Positions 25,139 through 32,681 of a stretch of 64,000 bases of DNA are shown piece by piece. The DNA comes from Sva-07 sp963715825 (GTDB lineage: Bacteria > Actinomycetota > Acidimicrobiia > Acidimicrobiales > Ilumatobacteraceae), in contig CAVQSI010000034.1 in assembly GCA_963715825.1 (NCBI GenBank), forward strand, positions 8,076-72,075, given 5' to 3'. The notes beneath the pieces were generated by a model. That model made no database searches. It was not told where the DNA came from and saw only the letters and a list, made by a program, of their open reading frames with translations. A program made the translations under genes and the position numbers. How positions within the stretch are numbered: position 1 is the stretch's first letter; each line of letters starts with the position of its first letter.

Positions 25139-25855
25139 ATGAACCGAACCGAACCGTCCGACGGCGGCAGTCTCATCGAGGCTGCCGCCGTCGGCGTTGG
25201 GGGCGCCGTGCTCGGCGCTGCCGTCGGCGCACCGCTCGGCATCGGGCTGGCCCTCGGAGCGGTGGGCGCTGCCAACGGCGCTCTCACCGGCTGGCGGCGT
25301 GTCTACGACTGGGGGTGCTCGACGGGTCCGGTCGCATTCGTCCTCGACTCCACGTGGGCGCTGCCGATGACAGCCGCCGCGTTGGCGTCCCAAGCGATCG
25401 GCATCCTGCGCGGGGCACCGGGCTACGACGCGTCGTTGAGCCGGCGAGCGAACCGGATGGTGTTCCGGCGCGGGTTCGTCCCGCGGCGCGGGTTCGTCAT
25501 CACGATCGGCAACGTCGTGAGCGGCGCAGGTGACACATCGCAGCCGCGCCGCCGCAAGTTGGTCACCGACCACGAGGACATCCACGTCTGGCAGGCGCGA
25601 TGGTTCGGCCCGTTCTACCCGCTGCTGTACGGCGGATGGATGGTGGCAGGGGGAGCGATGGGCACCGTGGTGTGGGCGACGACGCGCCGATCCGAGTCGC
25701 TCGCAAAGGTGGTCGAGTCGTGTGCCTACTACCTGAACCCGTTCGAGTGGTGGGCCTACAGCCGAGACGATCACTGGCCGCCGTCGGGCAAGGTCCGCGG
25801 CCTCGGCTGGCGCAACCCGATCGTGCGGCCGCGGCGACGACCCACGAGCATCTGA
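25139..25855 (+). CDS. Hypothetical protein with glycine-zipper helices and an HEDIH motif
   Basis: The 238-residue protein begins with a Gly/Ala-rich hydrophobic stretch (AAAVGVGGAVLGAAVGAP and IGLALGAVGAANGAL) that could be a glycine zipper or membrane hairpin. It continues with Trp/Tyr-rich segments. Around residue 143 it has TDHEDIHVWQARWFGPFYPL, in which HEDIH fits the HExxH zinc-peptidase pattern, followed by a probable helix YGGWMVAGGAMGTVVWATT. A conserved-looking NPFEWWAYSRDDHWPP occurs near the end. I recognise no family. The HExxH match may be fortuitous, since a third metal ligand cannot be assigned. Confidence 0.65.
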   Translation: MNRTEPSDGGSLIEAAAVGVGGAVLGAAVGAPLGIGLALGAVGAANGALTGWRRVYDWGCSTGPVAFVLDSTWALPMTAAALASQAIGILRGAPGYDASLSRRANRMVFRRGFVPRRGFVITIGNVVSGAGDTSQPRRRKLVTDHEDIHVWQARWFGPFYPLLYGGWMVAGGAMGTVVWATTRRSESLAKVVESCAYYLNPFEWWAYSRDDHWPPSGKVRGLGWRNPIVRPRRRPTSI

Positions 25856-25873
25856 ACCCACCCCCGTCCATCC

Positions 25874-25926
25874 CGTTTGCGTGACGTTTTCGGCTGACCC
25901 GTCCCGTCGAAAACGCAACGCAAACG
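25874..25926. terminator. Long hairpin between convergent genes (family E, copy 1)
   Basis: CGTTTGCGT-GA-CGTTTTCG pairs with CGAAAACG-CA-ACGCAAACG: 17 base pairs with one 2x2 internal loop and a 15-nt apex. It lies between the convergent stops at 25855 and 25942, so it probably terminates transcription from both sides. Confidence 0.8.
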
Positions 25927-25941
25927 TGGTTCTGTCGGGGG

Positions 25942-26910
25942 TCAGCTCACGCGGGCGAGGAGTTCGAGGAGGGCGGCGTTGAACTCGCTCGGACGTTCCT
26001 GCTGGGTCCAGTGGCCGGCGCCGTCGACGAGGCTCGAACCCCGGTACTCCGGCAGGTCGGCGTGCGTCTCGTCGATCGTGTCGAGGCGGGCGGCGATGAC
26101 GCCGTCGAGCGTGCCGCCGATGAACGCACACGGCACTGCCGGCGGCGCGAGGTCCTTGGTGAGCTCGTAGTCGGCGTCGAGGTTGCGGTACCAGCTCAAC
26201 GGCCCGAAGAAGCCGCTGGCGCCGAACTGCTCGGCGTAGATCGCAAGGTCGTCGGTGGTGAGCCATGACGGAACGCCGTCGGGCACCGTGGCGCCGCGCG
26301 TGATCGCATCGAGGAAGCCGGTGCCCTCGGCGGGCGGGAGCGGATCTGGTGGTGGACCGAACATCTCGCCCGAGCCACCCCACAGCGTGAGCCGCATCGT
26401 CTCGGCGACATCGGCCTCCAGCTCGGTCTCGGCGGGCCCGACCTCCTGGAAGTACAGGATGTAGAAGAACCGGTCGCCGAACAGCGCCCGGAACAGATCG
26501 GTGGGACGCGCCGGCCAGGGCGTGTACGGCACGCTGACGTTGACGAGCCCGCGGACGCGCTCGGGATGCAGACGCGACAGGTCCCACACCACCATCGATC
26601 CCCAGTCGTGGCCGACGAACAGCGCGTCGGCGGCGCCGACGTCGTCGAGCAGGCCGACCAGGTCGGCAGCGAGGTGATCGGAGCGATAGGCCGCAACGTC
26701 GGTCGGTGCGGTTGACGTTCCGTAGCCGCGCTGATCGGGCACGAGGACGCGGTACCCGGCGGCGACGAGGGGTTCGATCTGGTGGCGCCAGGAGTGCGAG
26801 GTCTCGGGGAATCCGTGCACGAGCACCACGACAGGATCGCCGTGCCTGCCGGCGTCGATCACGTCGAGTTCGACGCCGTTGGTGGTGATTCGGCGGCGCA
26901 TGGAGGACAT
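25942..26910 (-). CDS. Alpha/beta-fold epoxide hydrolase
   Basis: The 322-residue cytosolic hydrolase has all the marks of a soluble epoxide hydrolase: the HGFPE oxyanion motif (residues 32-36), VPDQRGYGTS, and the nucleophile elbow GHDWGSMV with Asp102. Tyr-containing cap segments follow (for example LSWYRNLD), then an acid near GTLDGV and the catalytic His about residue 300 in DGAGHWTQQERP. The Asp nucleophile separates it from esterases; a haloalkane dehalogenase is less likely because of HGFPE. A TACAGT hexamer ends 6 nt before the ATG, suggesting a leaderless transcript. It is not in an operon: its 3' end faces the long hairpin. Confidence 0.92.
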   Translation of the reverse strand: MSSMRRRITTNGVELDVIDAGRHGDPVVVLVHGFPETSHSWRHQIEPLVAAGYRVLVPDQRGYGTSTAPTDVAAYRSDHLAADLVGLLDDVGAADALFVGHDWGSMVVWDLSRLHPERVRGLVNVSVPYTPWPARPTDLFRALFGDRFFYILYFQEVGPAETELEADVAETMRLTLWGGSGEMFGPPPDPLPPAEGTGFLDAITRGATVPDGVPSWLTTDDLAIYAEQFGASGFFGPLSWYRNLDADYELTKDLAPPAVPCAFIGGTLDGVIAARLDTIDETHADLPEYRGSSLVDGAGHWTQQERPSEFNAALLELLARVS

Positions 26911-26916
26911 GGACCG

Positions 26917-26922
26917 ACTGTA
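26917..26922 (-). promoter_or_regulatory. Leaderless -10 element for the epoxide hydrolase gene
   Basis: TACAGT on the minus strand ends 6 nt before the ATG. No Shine-Dalgarno sequence is visible. Confidence 0.5.
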
Positions 26923-27050
26923 GGAACGTCCGCCCGCTGCGGCCGAGTCAGATGGAACCCAGCTTTCAGAGGACTTTCATGTCGGGTTCCTACTGTCTGG
27001 CACCTGAGGACCCTTCGATCCCAGCCAACACCAACAAGGAGCTACCCGCC

Positions 27051-27638
27051 ATGCCCACACCCGCCCGTCGCCTCGTCGCCTTCGCCGCCGCCGTCGGCCT
27101 CGCCCTCGTCGCCTGTGGAAGCGATGATGCAGCGGAGCCCGCCGATGATTCGCCCGATGAAGCCGTTGACGAAGCGTCGGTTGCGACCGATCCGCCCGTC
27201 GACGACGAGTCCGGTGATGACGCCGAGTCCGGTGATGACGCCACCAGCGACGGTTCGACCGATGGCGGGGCGGGCGGACTCGAGAACTCGGGCAACGCGG
27301 TCGTCGTGTTCGACGACGTCACCTACGAGTTCGCGCCGACCGGTGACCCCTTCTCGTGCTACGTCGCGGATTCCGTGGTGTCATTCGACGGATTCACCGA
27401 TGCGGGAGACGTGTTGTTCCTCGACTACGACCGTGACACGGGCGGCATCGTCAATGGGAGTGTTCAGACAGCCGACCCGGTGGAGGCGTGGTACTTCGGC
27501 GATGTCGTGGGCTCCGTCGAGGGTGCTGAGACGGTGATCTTGGTGGGCGACGGTGAGGTCAGTGTCACGGGCGAGATGACCTCATTGGTGCCCGGCACCG
27601 AACTGCGTGCCGCCACGGTCACGATCACGTGCGACTGA
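27051..27638 (+). CDS. Hypothetical secreted lipoprotein with an acidic linker
   Basis: The start MPTPARRLVAFAAAVGL is chosen because it begins a lipoprotein signal (Cys22 in ALVACGSD) and is preceded by AAGGAGCT. Residues about 24-80 are a highly acidic linker of Asp, Glu, Ser and Thr with two copies of ESGDDA. The C-terminal domain of about 110 residues is beta-rich (VVVFDDVTYEFAPTGDPFSC, then VTVTGEMT-like strands) and ends ATVTITCD. A Cys near the start and one at the end of the domain could pair. The 140 nt upstream of this start hold no other gene that I can support. Function is unknown. Confidence 0.72.
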   Translation: MPTPARRLVAFAAAVGLALVACGSDDAAEPADDSPDEAVDEASVATDPPVDDESGDDAESGDDATSDGSTDGGAGGLENSGNAVVVFDDVTYEFAPTGDPFSCYVADSVVSFDGFTDAGDVLFLDYDRDTGGIVNGSVQTADPVEAWYFGDVVGSVEGAETVILVGDGEVSVTGEMTSLVPGTELRAATVTITCD

Positions 27639-27673
27639 CTGCGAACGGTCGGACCTGACGAGACGGATCGCGG

Positions 27674-28258
27674 TCAGCCGCGGGCGGTCGCGACCACCGC
27701 GGCCCAGCCGAGATCGTCGGCGGCCCAGAGCGCGTCGAATGCGGCATCGACGCCGTCGTGGAACCCGAACCGGTTGCGGTGGTTGTAGCGCCACCGCTGC
27801 TGGTTCGTCTCGACGCCCATCCGGGCGAGGCGCCCCGCGCAGTAGGTGTCCCACGCGGCGTTCTCCTCGAGCGACAACTCCAGGTCGTCGGGTGCGTCGG
27901 CGAAGTCGGCGCGCATGCGATCGTGAGCGCGCAGCAGGATCCGCCCGAGCGACTCACGAGCAGCCGTGGCGCTGAACGACGTCGGGTGCTTGCGGTCCTC
28001 CAGGGCACCGCTCTCGGCGTGCAGCGTGATCGTTGCGTCGGAGGAGGCTGCGTCGATCTCCTCGTAGACCTTCGCGAGCGGCGTGGTCTCGTCGACGACG
28101 ACCTGGATCGGGTTGGCGATCTCGAGTTGCTCGGCGAGCTCCGCGACGATCGATGCGATCTCGGCAGCGTCGTACTTGACGAACGTGAACTCCGCTGGGC
28201 TGACGGTCACCTTCGCCGTCGAGGCGGGGGAGGCGGGAGAGGCGGGGCTCGCCGTCAC
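27674..28258 (-). CDS. Hypothetical protein, third gene of the diiron operon
   Basis: The 194-residue soluble protein begins at a GTG 1 nt after the stop of the ferritin-like gene and opens with an Ala/Ser/Pro repeat (ASPASPASPAST). The body starts VSPAEFTFVKYDAAEIASIV, has a strand-helix pattern (VVVDETTPLAKVYEEIDAA and DATITLHAESGALED), and ends in an all-helical part with ESLGRILLRAHDRM, a Tyr-Cys pair and RWRYNHRNRFGFHDGVDAAF. I recognise no family. Tight linkage to the diiron protein suggests a partner or maturation role, which is inference only. Confidence 0.65.
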   Translation of the reverse strand: MTASPASPASPASTAKVTVSPAEFTFVKYDAAEIASIVAELAEQLEIANPIQVVVDETTPLAKVYEEIDAASSDATITLHAESGALEDRKHPTSFSATAARESLGRILLRAHDRMRADFADAPDDLELSLEENAAWDTYCAGRLARMGVETNQQRWRYNHRNRFGFHDGVDAAFDALWAADDLGWAAVVATARG

Positions 28259-28259
28259 G

Positions 28260-29120
28260 TCAGGCGTCGGCGCCGATGCGCTCGCGGTACTTGCGCACCG
28301 CTTCCTTGCGCTCTTCGAGCGCCTCGGCATCCATCTGCGAGATCGTGTCGACCTCGTCGTCGGTGAATCCGGCGAGTTCACGGAAGCGCTTGGCGAGGCT
28401 GAACGAGCTCTCGGGGCTCTCGCCGCGGGCGCCGCCGAAGCTGAACAGCTTGTCGACGACCTGCTGGAATTCGAGTGCCTTGGTGCGACGTTCGGGGTCG
28501 TTGGCGGTGACCTTGCGCAGCCAGTCGGACCCCATCTTCACGTGGGTGACCTCGTCGGCGAGCATCCAGTCCTCGCAGAACTCGAGGTACGGGTCGCCGG
28601 CGACGTCGCCGAACTCCTTCATCTGGGTGAAGACGTCGATCGCCAGGCCTTCGAGCGCCCGGTTGACGCCGGCGAGTCGGAGGATCGGATCGTTCGAGCA
28701 GGCTGCTTCGAACAGCACGGTGTTCTCGGCGAACTCGCCGAGCTCGGTGCCCATCCAGTCGGACAGCTTCGCGCTGATCTCGACGTGGCGGGCCTCGTCC
28801 CACGCCTGGCGGGCCATGTCGAGCTTCAGCTCGAACGGGACGGTGTCGTTGGTGCCGTCGCCGGCGGCGAAGTCGTGGGCGGTGCGCCCGGCGCCTTCGA
28901 GCGCCTGGATCTCGCCGACCATGATCCCGTGCATCAACCCGCGGGCAGCGTCGGACGCGTCATGGCGTTCCGGGGTGAGACGCTTGGTGGCGCCGCGACT
29001 CTTCGCGGACGACTCCTTGACGTCGATCGCGGTGCGACCGTCCTTCATCCGTTCGGCCATGTTCGTCTGCACGAACCGCTCGTCACGAGCGAGGTCTTCT
29101 ACCGGAAAGAACTGACGCAT
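28260..29120 (-). CDS. Ferritin-like diiron protein (DUF455-type)
   Basis: The 286-residue all-helical protein carries a complete six-residue diiron set: Glu70 in MVGEIQALEGAGR, Glu109-x-x-His112 in WDEARHVEI, Glu157 in NRALEGLAIDVF, and Glu190-x-x-His193 in LADEVTHVKMGSDWL. Such sites bind two irons and activate oxygen or store iron; the reaction is unknown. DUF455 proteins have this helix order. The ATG overlaps the upstream stop (ATGA) and the stop is 1 nt from the next start, so three genes form one operon. The C-terminal 60 residues are charged helix. Confidence 0.85.
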   Translation of the reverse strand: MRQFFPVEDLARDERFVQTNMAERMKDGRTAIDVKESSAKSRGATKRLTPERHDASDAARGLMHGIMVGEIQALEGAGRTAHDFAAGDGTNDTVPFELKLDMARQAWDEARHVEISAKLSDWMGTELGEFAENTVLFEAACSNDPILRLAGVNRALEGLAIDVFTQMKEFGDVAGDPYLEFCEDWMLADEVTHVKMGSDWLRKVTANDPERRTKALEFQQVVDKLFSFGGARGESPESSFSLAKRFRELAGFTDDEVDTISQMDAEALEERKEAVRKYRERIGADA

Positions 29121-29800
29121 CAGGCGCCCCCTTCAGTCGTTGCGGTGGTCGTCATGTTAGCGGTGCCGATGCTGTCGGGCCCGGTGATGCCGCCGGCCTC
29201 CACCATGATCGCCTCGAGCGCCGCTTGGTGTTCGGCGGCGCGGCGGACGTGGTCGGGTGTGGTGATCAGCGACTGCAGCAGCATCTCGCCGTCGCGCCAG
29301 TCGTCGAACTCGTCCTGGAGGATGAAGTTGATCGACCGGATGGTGGGTGCGTCGGTGATCTCGCTCGTGTTGTTGCGGTGGTACGTGTACGCCGCGATGA
29401 ACCGCGGAATCAGCACCCGGTAGACGCCGACCAGCTTCTCGATCGTCAGCTCGGGCGCTTCGGGCTCGGTCATCGCCTCGATGAAGCGCTCCATGGCGTC
29501 GTTCGCCGGCACGGTGAGGCGCTCGGGCTTCATCTCGCGCAGTTCGGGGAGCCGCTTGTGCCAGAGGTCGGCGTGCCAGGCGTGGTGGTAGCAGTGCGTG
29601 CCGAGGCGCATCTTCACGTCGAGTTCGGGCACGGTGGCGACCCAGCCGCCGAGCGCCTCGAACAGCTTCATCTCGGTCCACTTGTAGTTGCCGACCCGGC
29701 GAGCGGTCTCGTCGACGCTGAACGAGCCCGGGATGTCCCGCCGGTCCCAGGGCGCGAACGGTGGCCGTGCTGTCGACTCGATCTGGGTCGTGTCCGTCAT
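29120..29800 (-). CDS. Helical His-rich protein, partner of the ferritin-like protein
   Basis: The 226-residue protein starts at MTDTTQIES, where a TAGCGT hexamer ends 7 nt upstream. It is predicted helical and contains an unusual cluster MRLGTHCYHHAWHADLWHKR (residues about 64-83), with His at 69, 72, 73, 76 and 81, plus Glu43 and Glu48 in the preceding helix. This looks like a metal site or a divergent ferritin-like bundle that lacks the full pair of ExxH motifs. Later Glu/Asp-rich helices (ILQDEFDDWRDGEMLLQSL) could supply more ligands. The next gene (DUF455-type) overlaps by 4 nt. Function is unknown; a two-subunit diiron oxygenase or oxidase is one possibility. Confidence 0.68.
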   Translation of the reverse strand: MTDTTQIESTARPPFAPWDRRDIPGSFSVDETARRVGNYKWTEMKLFEALGGWVATVPELDVKMRLGTHCYHHAWHADLWHKRLPELREMKPERLTVPANDAMERFIEAMTEPEAPELTIEKLVGVYRVLIPRFIAAYTYHRNNTSEITDAPTIRSINFILQDEFDDWRDGEMLLQSLITTPDHVRRAAEHQAALEAIMVEAGGITGPDSIGTANMTTTATTEGGA

Positions 29801-29807
29801 CGGCCCG

Positions 29808-29813
29808 ACGCTA
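29808..29813 (-). promoter_or_regulatory. Leaderless -10 element for the diiron operon
   Basis: TAGCGT on the minus strand ends 7 nt before the ATG at 29800, with no ribosome-binding site. Confidence 0.5.
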
Positions 29814-29844
29814 ACGAACCCGTCCGTGCCCCCTCCGACCGGAG

Positions 29845-29952
29845 CCGCGATGAGCCTGAGGGGCGCCCGCGCCACCCTTCGCTCATCGCGGTGGGAGTGC
29901 CGTGGTTCGCGATGAGCTTGAGGGGCGCCCGCGCCACCCTTCGCTCATCGCG
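29845..29952. repeat. REP-like hairpin doublet (family A, locus 3)
   Basis: Hairpins at 29845-29891 and 29908-29952 start 62 nt apart. Arms are CCGCGATGAGC with GCTCATCGCGG, and CGCGATGAGC with GCTCATCGCG. Both loops read nearly the same (TGAGGGGCGCCCGCGCCACCCTTC), differing at 1 base. The doublet lies downstream of the AarF kinase gene and upstream of the diiron operon. Confidence 0.88.
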
Positions 29953-29974
29953 GTGGGATCGGTGCCGGCAGGGG

Positions 29975-31423
29975 TCAGTGGATGGGGCGGCCGGCGGCCC
30001 AGGCGGCTTCGGCGGCGCCGAGGTCGGTGGCCGGCTCGCCGTCGGCGATGTACTCGAGCAGCATGCCGCGCCACGGGCCGGTCGCTTCGAGCTTGCCGAG
30101 GATCGCACTGACGCCCCACACCACCCGGTCGAGGATCACGAAGCTCGGCGGCATGTTGAGCTGCTCGATCACCGGTGCGTGCGGACCCTGGACGTCGAAG
30201 ATCTTGGCGATCGTGTCACGCATCCAGTCGCGGGTGAACGTGAACTCGTCGGTGAGGTACGGGATGTAGGGGCTCGACACGTAGTCGTACACCAGCGCCG
30301 GATCGAGGCCATGGCCCGTCGGCAGGAAGCCGGAGTTCACCATCTCTCGAACCAGCAGCTCGGGGTCACGCTCGACGATGATCGCATCGACGGTCGGCCG
30401 CAGCGACTCCCACTCGCCCGGTGACCAGCGCTTGACGAGGCCGTAGTCGAGGAACGTGACGCTGCCGTCGTGGTGGAACTTGTAGTTGCCGGGATGCGGG
30501 TCGCCGTTGAAGATGCCGTGGCGCATGATGGCGCCCTGCGCGAACCGCCAGATCACCTCGCCAGCGCGTTGCTTGGTCTCGTACGACTCGGTGGTGCGGA
30601 ACTGATCGAACGTCATGCCGTCGATCCACTCGGTGGTCAGTACCCGCCCGCTGCTCAGCTCGGGCACCAACTTGGGGATCCGCACCCACGGGTGTCCCTG
30701 GAACCGAGACTCGAACTCGGCGAGGTTGCCCGCCTCGATCGAGTAGTCGAGCTCCTCGCGCATCCGCTCGCGCAGCTCGTCGACCAAGCCCTTCGCGTCG
30801 AGGCCCTTGAGCATCATCGACGAGAACATCGCGTACATCACCTCGGCGGCGTCGAGGTCGCTCTCGATCGCCTCGTGAACGCCGGGGTACTGCACCTTGA
30901 CCGCAACGTCGCGCCCGTCGTGGGTGATCGCCCGGTGGACCTGGCCGATCGACGCAGCGGCCACCGGCATGTCGGCCCAGTCGAGGAAGAGCTTCTCGGG
31001 TGGTTTGCCGAAGTCGCCCTTGACCACGTTGGCCGCGAGCGTCGGCGCCATCGGGGCGGCGTCGGCCTGCAGCGTCGCGAGCGCCTCCTGGGCCTCGTCG
31101 GGCAGCGCCTCGAAGATGAACGAGATCAACTGTCCCGCCTTCATCAGCACGCCCTTCATCTCGCCGAGTTCCTTGGCGACGTCCTCGGCGGTACGGATCG
31201 CGAACTGTTCGTCGAGCTGGGCACGTCGCTCCTCGGCCGAGCCGATGCCGCGCACGCGCGACACGGCGAAACGCGCCGAGTTCCGTGCCGACAGCTTCCA
31301 CACCCGCGCGGACCGGTTGAACCGGCTGGTGAGCGGCGATTCCTTGGCCTTCTGCGCCGCGGCGGCGAGCCCGGCGGCGAGCGCCACGATCGATGCGAGC
31401 CCGGCGACCGCTTTCTTCTGCAT
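29975..31423 (-). CDS. AarF/ABC1/UbiB family kinase-like protein
   Basis: The 482-residue protein is an ABC1/UbiB atypical kinase, a family tied to quinone or lipid metabolism at the membrane. An N-terminal hydrophobic helix (AVAGLASIVALAAGLAAAA) precedes the signature VLMKAGQLISF (the KxGQ motif, about residue 96). The nucleotide-binding AAASIGQVHRA (A-rich loop replacing the P-loop), VAVKVQYPGV (invariant Lys), NGDPHPGNY (catalytic loop) and FLDYGLV (metal-binding DFG equivalent) follow. All family residues are present. The start ATG shares a base with the stop of the upstream DksA-like gene. The substrate is unknown; family knowledge suggests ATPase activity rather than classical protein kinase activity. 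Confidence 0.92.
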   Translation of the reverse strand: MQKKAVAGLASIVALAAGLAAAAQKAKESPLTSRFNRSARVWKLSARNSARFAVSRVRGIGSAEERRAQLDEQFAIRTAEDVAKELGEMKGVLMKAGQLISFIFEALPDEAQEALATLQADAAPMAPTLAANVVKGDFGKPPEKLFLDWADMPVAAASIGQVHRAITHDGRDVAVKVQYPGVHEAIESDLDAAEVMYAMFSSMMLKGLDAKGLVDELRERMREELDYSIEAGNLAEFESRFQGHPWVRIPKLVPELSSGRVLTTEWIDGMTFDQFRTTESYETKQRAGEVIWRFAQGAIMRHGIFNGDPHPGNYKFHHDGSVTFLDYGLVKRWSPGEWESLRPTVDAIIVERDPELLVREMVNSGFLPTGHGLDPALVYDYVSSPYIPYLTDEFTFTRDWMRDTIAKIFDVQGPHAPVIEQLNMPPSFVILDRVVWGVSAILGKLEATGPWRGMLLEYIADGEPATDLGAAEAAWAAGRPIH

Positions 31424-31656
31424 CACGCCCGCCGTGCGGTCGGGTCGTCGACGAGGACGTGTTCGGGAATCGGCTCGCCGGTGACCTCGTCGGTCCAGTA
31501 CGTGCCGTCCGACAGTCGTTCGAGTGCCCGCTCGACGGCGGCGAGATCGCGTTCGACTGCGTCCAGGTCGACTGAGACCTCGCTGGGTGTCGGCGTACGA
31601 GATGTGTCTGACACATCGTCGACGCCGCTGGTGTCGTTCGAGTCGGTGTCGGCCAC
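31423..31656 (-). CDS. Small DksA/TraR-like protein that has lost its zinc cysteines
   Basis: The 77-residue protein has an acidic Asp/Ser/Thr N-terminus, a helix DLDAVERDLAAVERALERL and a tail SDGTYWTDEVTGEPIPEHVL. This tail aligns with the DksA/TraR zinc-finger consensus GTYGxCExCGxPIPxxRL, but the first two Cys are Asp56 and Thr59, and the second Cys pair is missing because the protein ends DPTARRA. The GTG start is supported by a TAGCGT hexamer ending 7 nt upstream. The start is coupled to the AarF kinase. Zinc-free DksA-like proteins are known in other bacteria; whether this one binds RNA polymerase is not shown. Confidence 0.72.
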   Translation of the reverse strand: MADTDSNDTSGVDDVSDTSRTPTPSEVSVDLDAVERDLAAVERALERLSDGTYWTDEVTGEPIPEHVLVDDPTARRA

Positions 31657-31663
31657 GGCAGCG

Positions 31664-31669
31664 ACGCTA
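31664..31669 (-). promoter_or_regulatory. Leaderless -10 element for the DksA-like/AarF operon
   Basis: TAGCGT on the minus strand ends 7 nt before the GTG. About 80 nt away, the ABC transporter gene has a mirror-image arrangement on the plus strand. Confidence 0.55.
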
Positions 31670-31747
31670 CCTCGCAGGGGGTGTGCGGCGCAGGTGAACA
31701 GCGATTGAACTCGGCCCGAGAGATCGCGTCGCACGGACGGGCTGCAA

Positions 31748-31753
31748 TAGGGT
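31748..31753 (+). promoter_or_regulatory. Leaderless -10 element for the sugar/glycerol-phosphate ABC importer operon
   Basis: TAGGGT ends 7 nt before the GTG start at 31761. No Shine-Dalgarno sequence is present. No operator-like palindrome is obvious between the two divergent genes. Confidence 0.55.
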
Positions 31754-31760
31754 TCGGCTC

Positions 31761-32681
31761 GTGGCCGCAGACCGCCGTCGACGTTCTCGGTTGGGTGACC
31801 TCCCGCTCGCGCTCGCCATGCTGGCGCCCTCGGCGATCATCCTGGGGGTCTTCGTGCTCTACCCGCTCGGTCGGGCGGTGTGGCTCGGCCAGCAGCGCTG
31901 CGACAACTTCGGCAACAACTGTGTGTCGCAGGGCTTCGGCCAGTACGTCGACCTGTTCCGCAGCACCGAGTTCCAGAACGCGCTCGAGGTCACCATCCGC
32001 TTCGCGCTGATCACCGTGCCGGCCGGTGTGATCCTCGGCGTCGGGCTCGCCGTGCTGGCCGACAAGTACCTGCGTGGCATCGGTGCCTTCCGCGGGATCT
32101 TCTCCTCGACGGTCGCCACCTCGGTGGCCGTGGCGAGCCTGATGTGGCTGTTCCTGCTGCAGCCGTCGGTCGGAGCGCTCGCCAACATCGGGTGGTTCAA
32201 CTCGCTGTTCCCGTCGGTCAAGAGCCCCGGCTGGCTCCAGGACCCCGACACTGCGCTGTGGGCCGTCAGCGCGTCGAGCGTCTGGGCCAACCTCGGTTTC
32301 ACGTTCATCCTGGTGACCGCCGGTCTGCAATCGATCCCCCGCGACCTCCACGAAGCCGCGGCGGTCGACGGTGCCGGCGGCATCCGCCGCTTCTGGTCGA
32401 TCACGTTCCCGATGCTCGGCCCGACGCTGCTGTTCGTGGTGATCGTGTCGTCGACCCGGGCGTTCCAGGCCTACGGCGAGATCGACCTGCTCACCGGAGG
32501 CGGCCCGCAGCCGACCAACCCCACCACCACCATCCCGTACTTCATCTACGGGCAGAACTCTCCGATCCGCAACGACACCGGGCTGCAGGCCGGGTCGGCG
32601 GTGCTGCTGTTCGTGCTGCTGCTCGTGCTGTCGGGCCTGCAGCTCGCCGGCATCGGACGACGGGTGCACTATGGCGACTGA
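31761..32681 (+). CDS. ABC transporter permease, UgpA/MalF type
   Basis: The 306-residue permease of a carbohydrate- or glycerol-phosphate-type ABC importer sits in the cytoplasmic membrane. Six hydrophobic segments are visible, beginning with LALAMLAPSAIILGVFVLYPL. The cytoplasmic EAA loop is HEAAAVDGAGGIRRFWSITF (residues about 198-217), which docks on the ATPase. The 3' end overlaps the second permease by 11 nt. The substrate class is inferred from the binding protein encoded third. Codon use is that of the window. Confidence 0.9.
   Translation: MAADRRRRSRLGDLPLALAMLAPSAIILGVFVLYPLGRAVWLGQQRCDNFGNNCVSQGFGQYVDLFRSTEFQNALEVTIRFALITVPAGVILGVGLAVLADKYLRGIGAFRGIFSSTVATSVAVASLMWLFLLQPSVGALANIGWFNSLFPSVKSPGWLQDPDTALWAVSASSVWANLGFTFILVTAGLQSIPRDLHEAAAVDGAGGIRRFWSITFPMLGPTLLFVVIVSSTRAFQAYGEIDLLTGGGPQPTNPTTTIPYFIYGQNSPIRNDTGLQAGSAVLLFVLLLVLSGLQLAGIGRRVHYGD

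Noticed and set aside
28083..29423. Long plus-strand open frame (446 codons) opposite the diiron operon
   Set aside because: It is the mirror of the minus-strand genes, which have family motifs, tight overlaps and a promoter; this frame shows no recognised motif.
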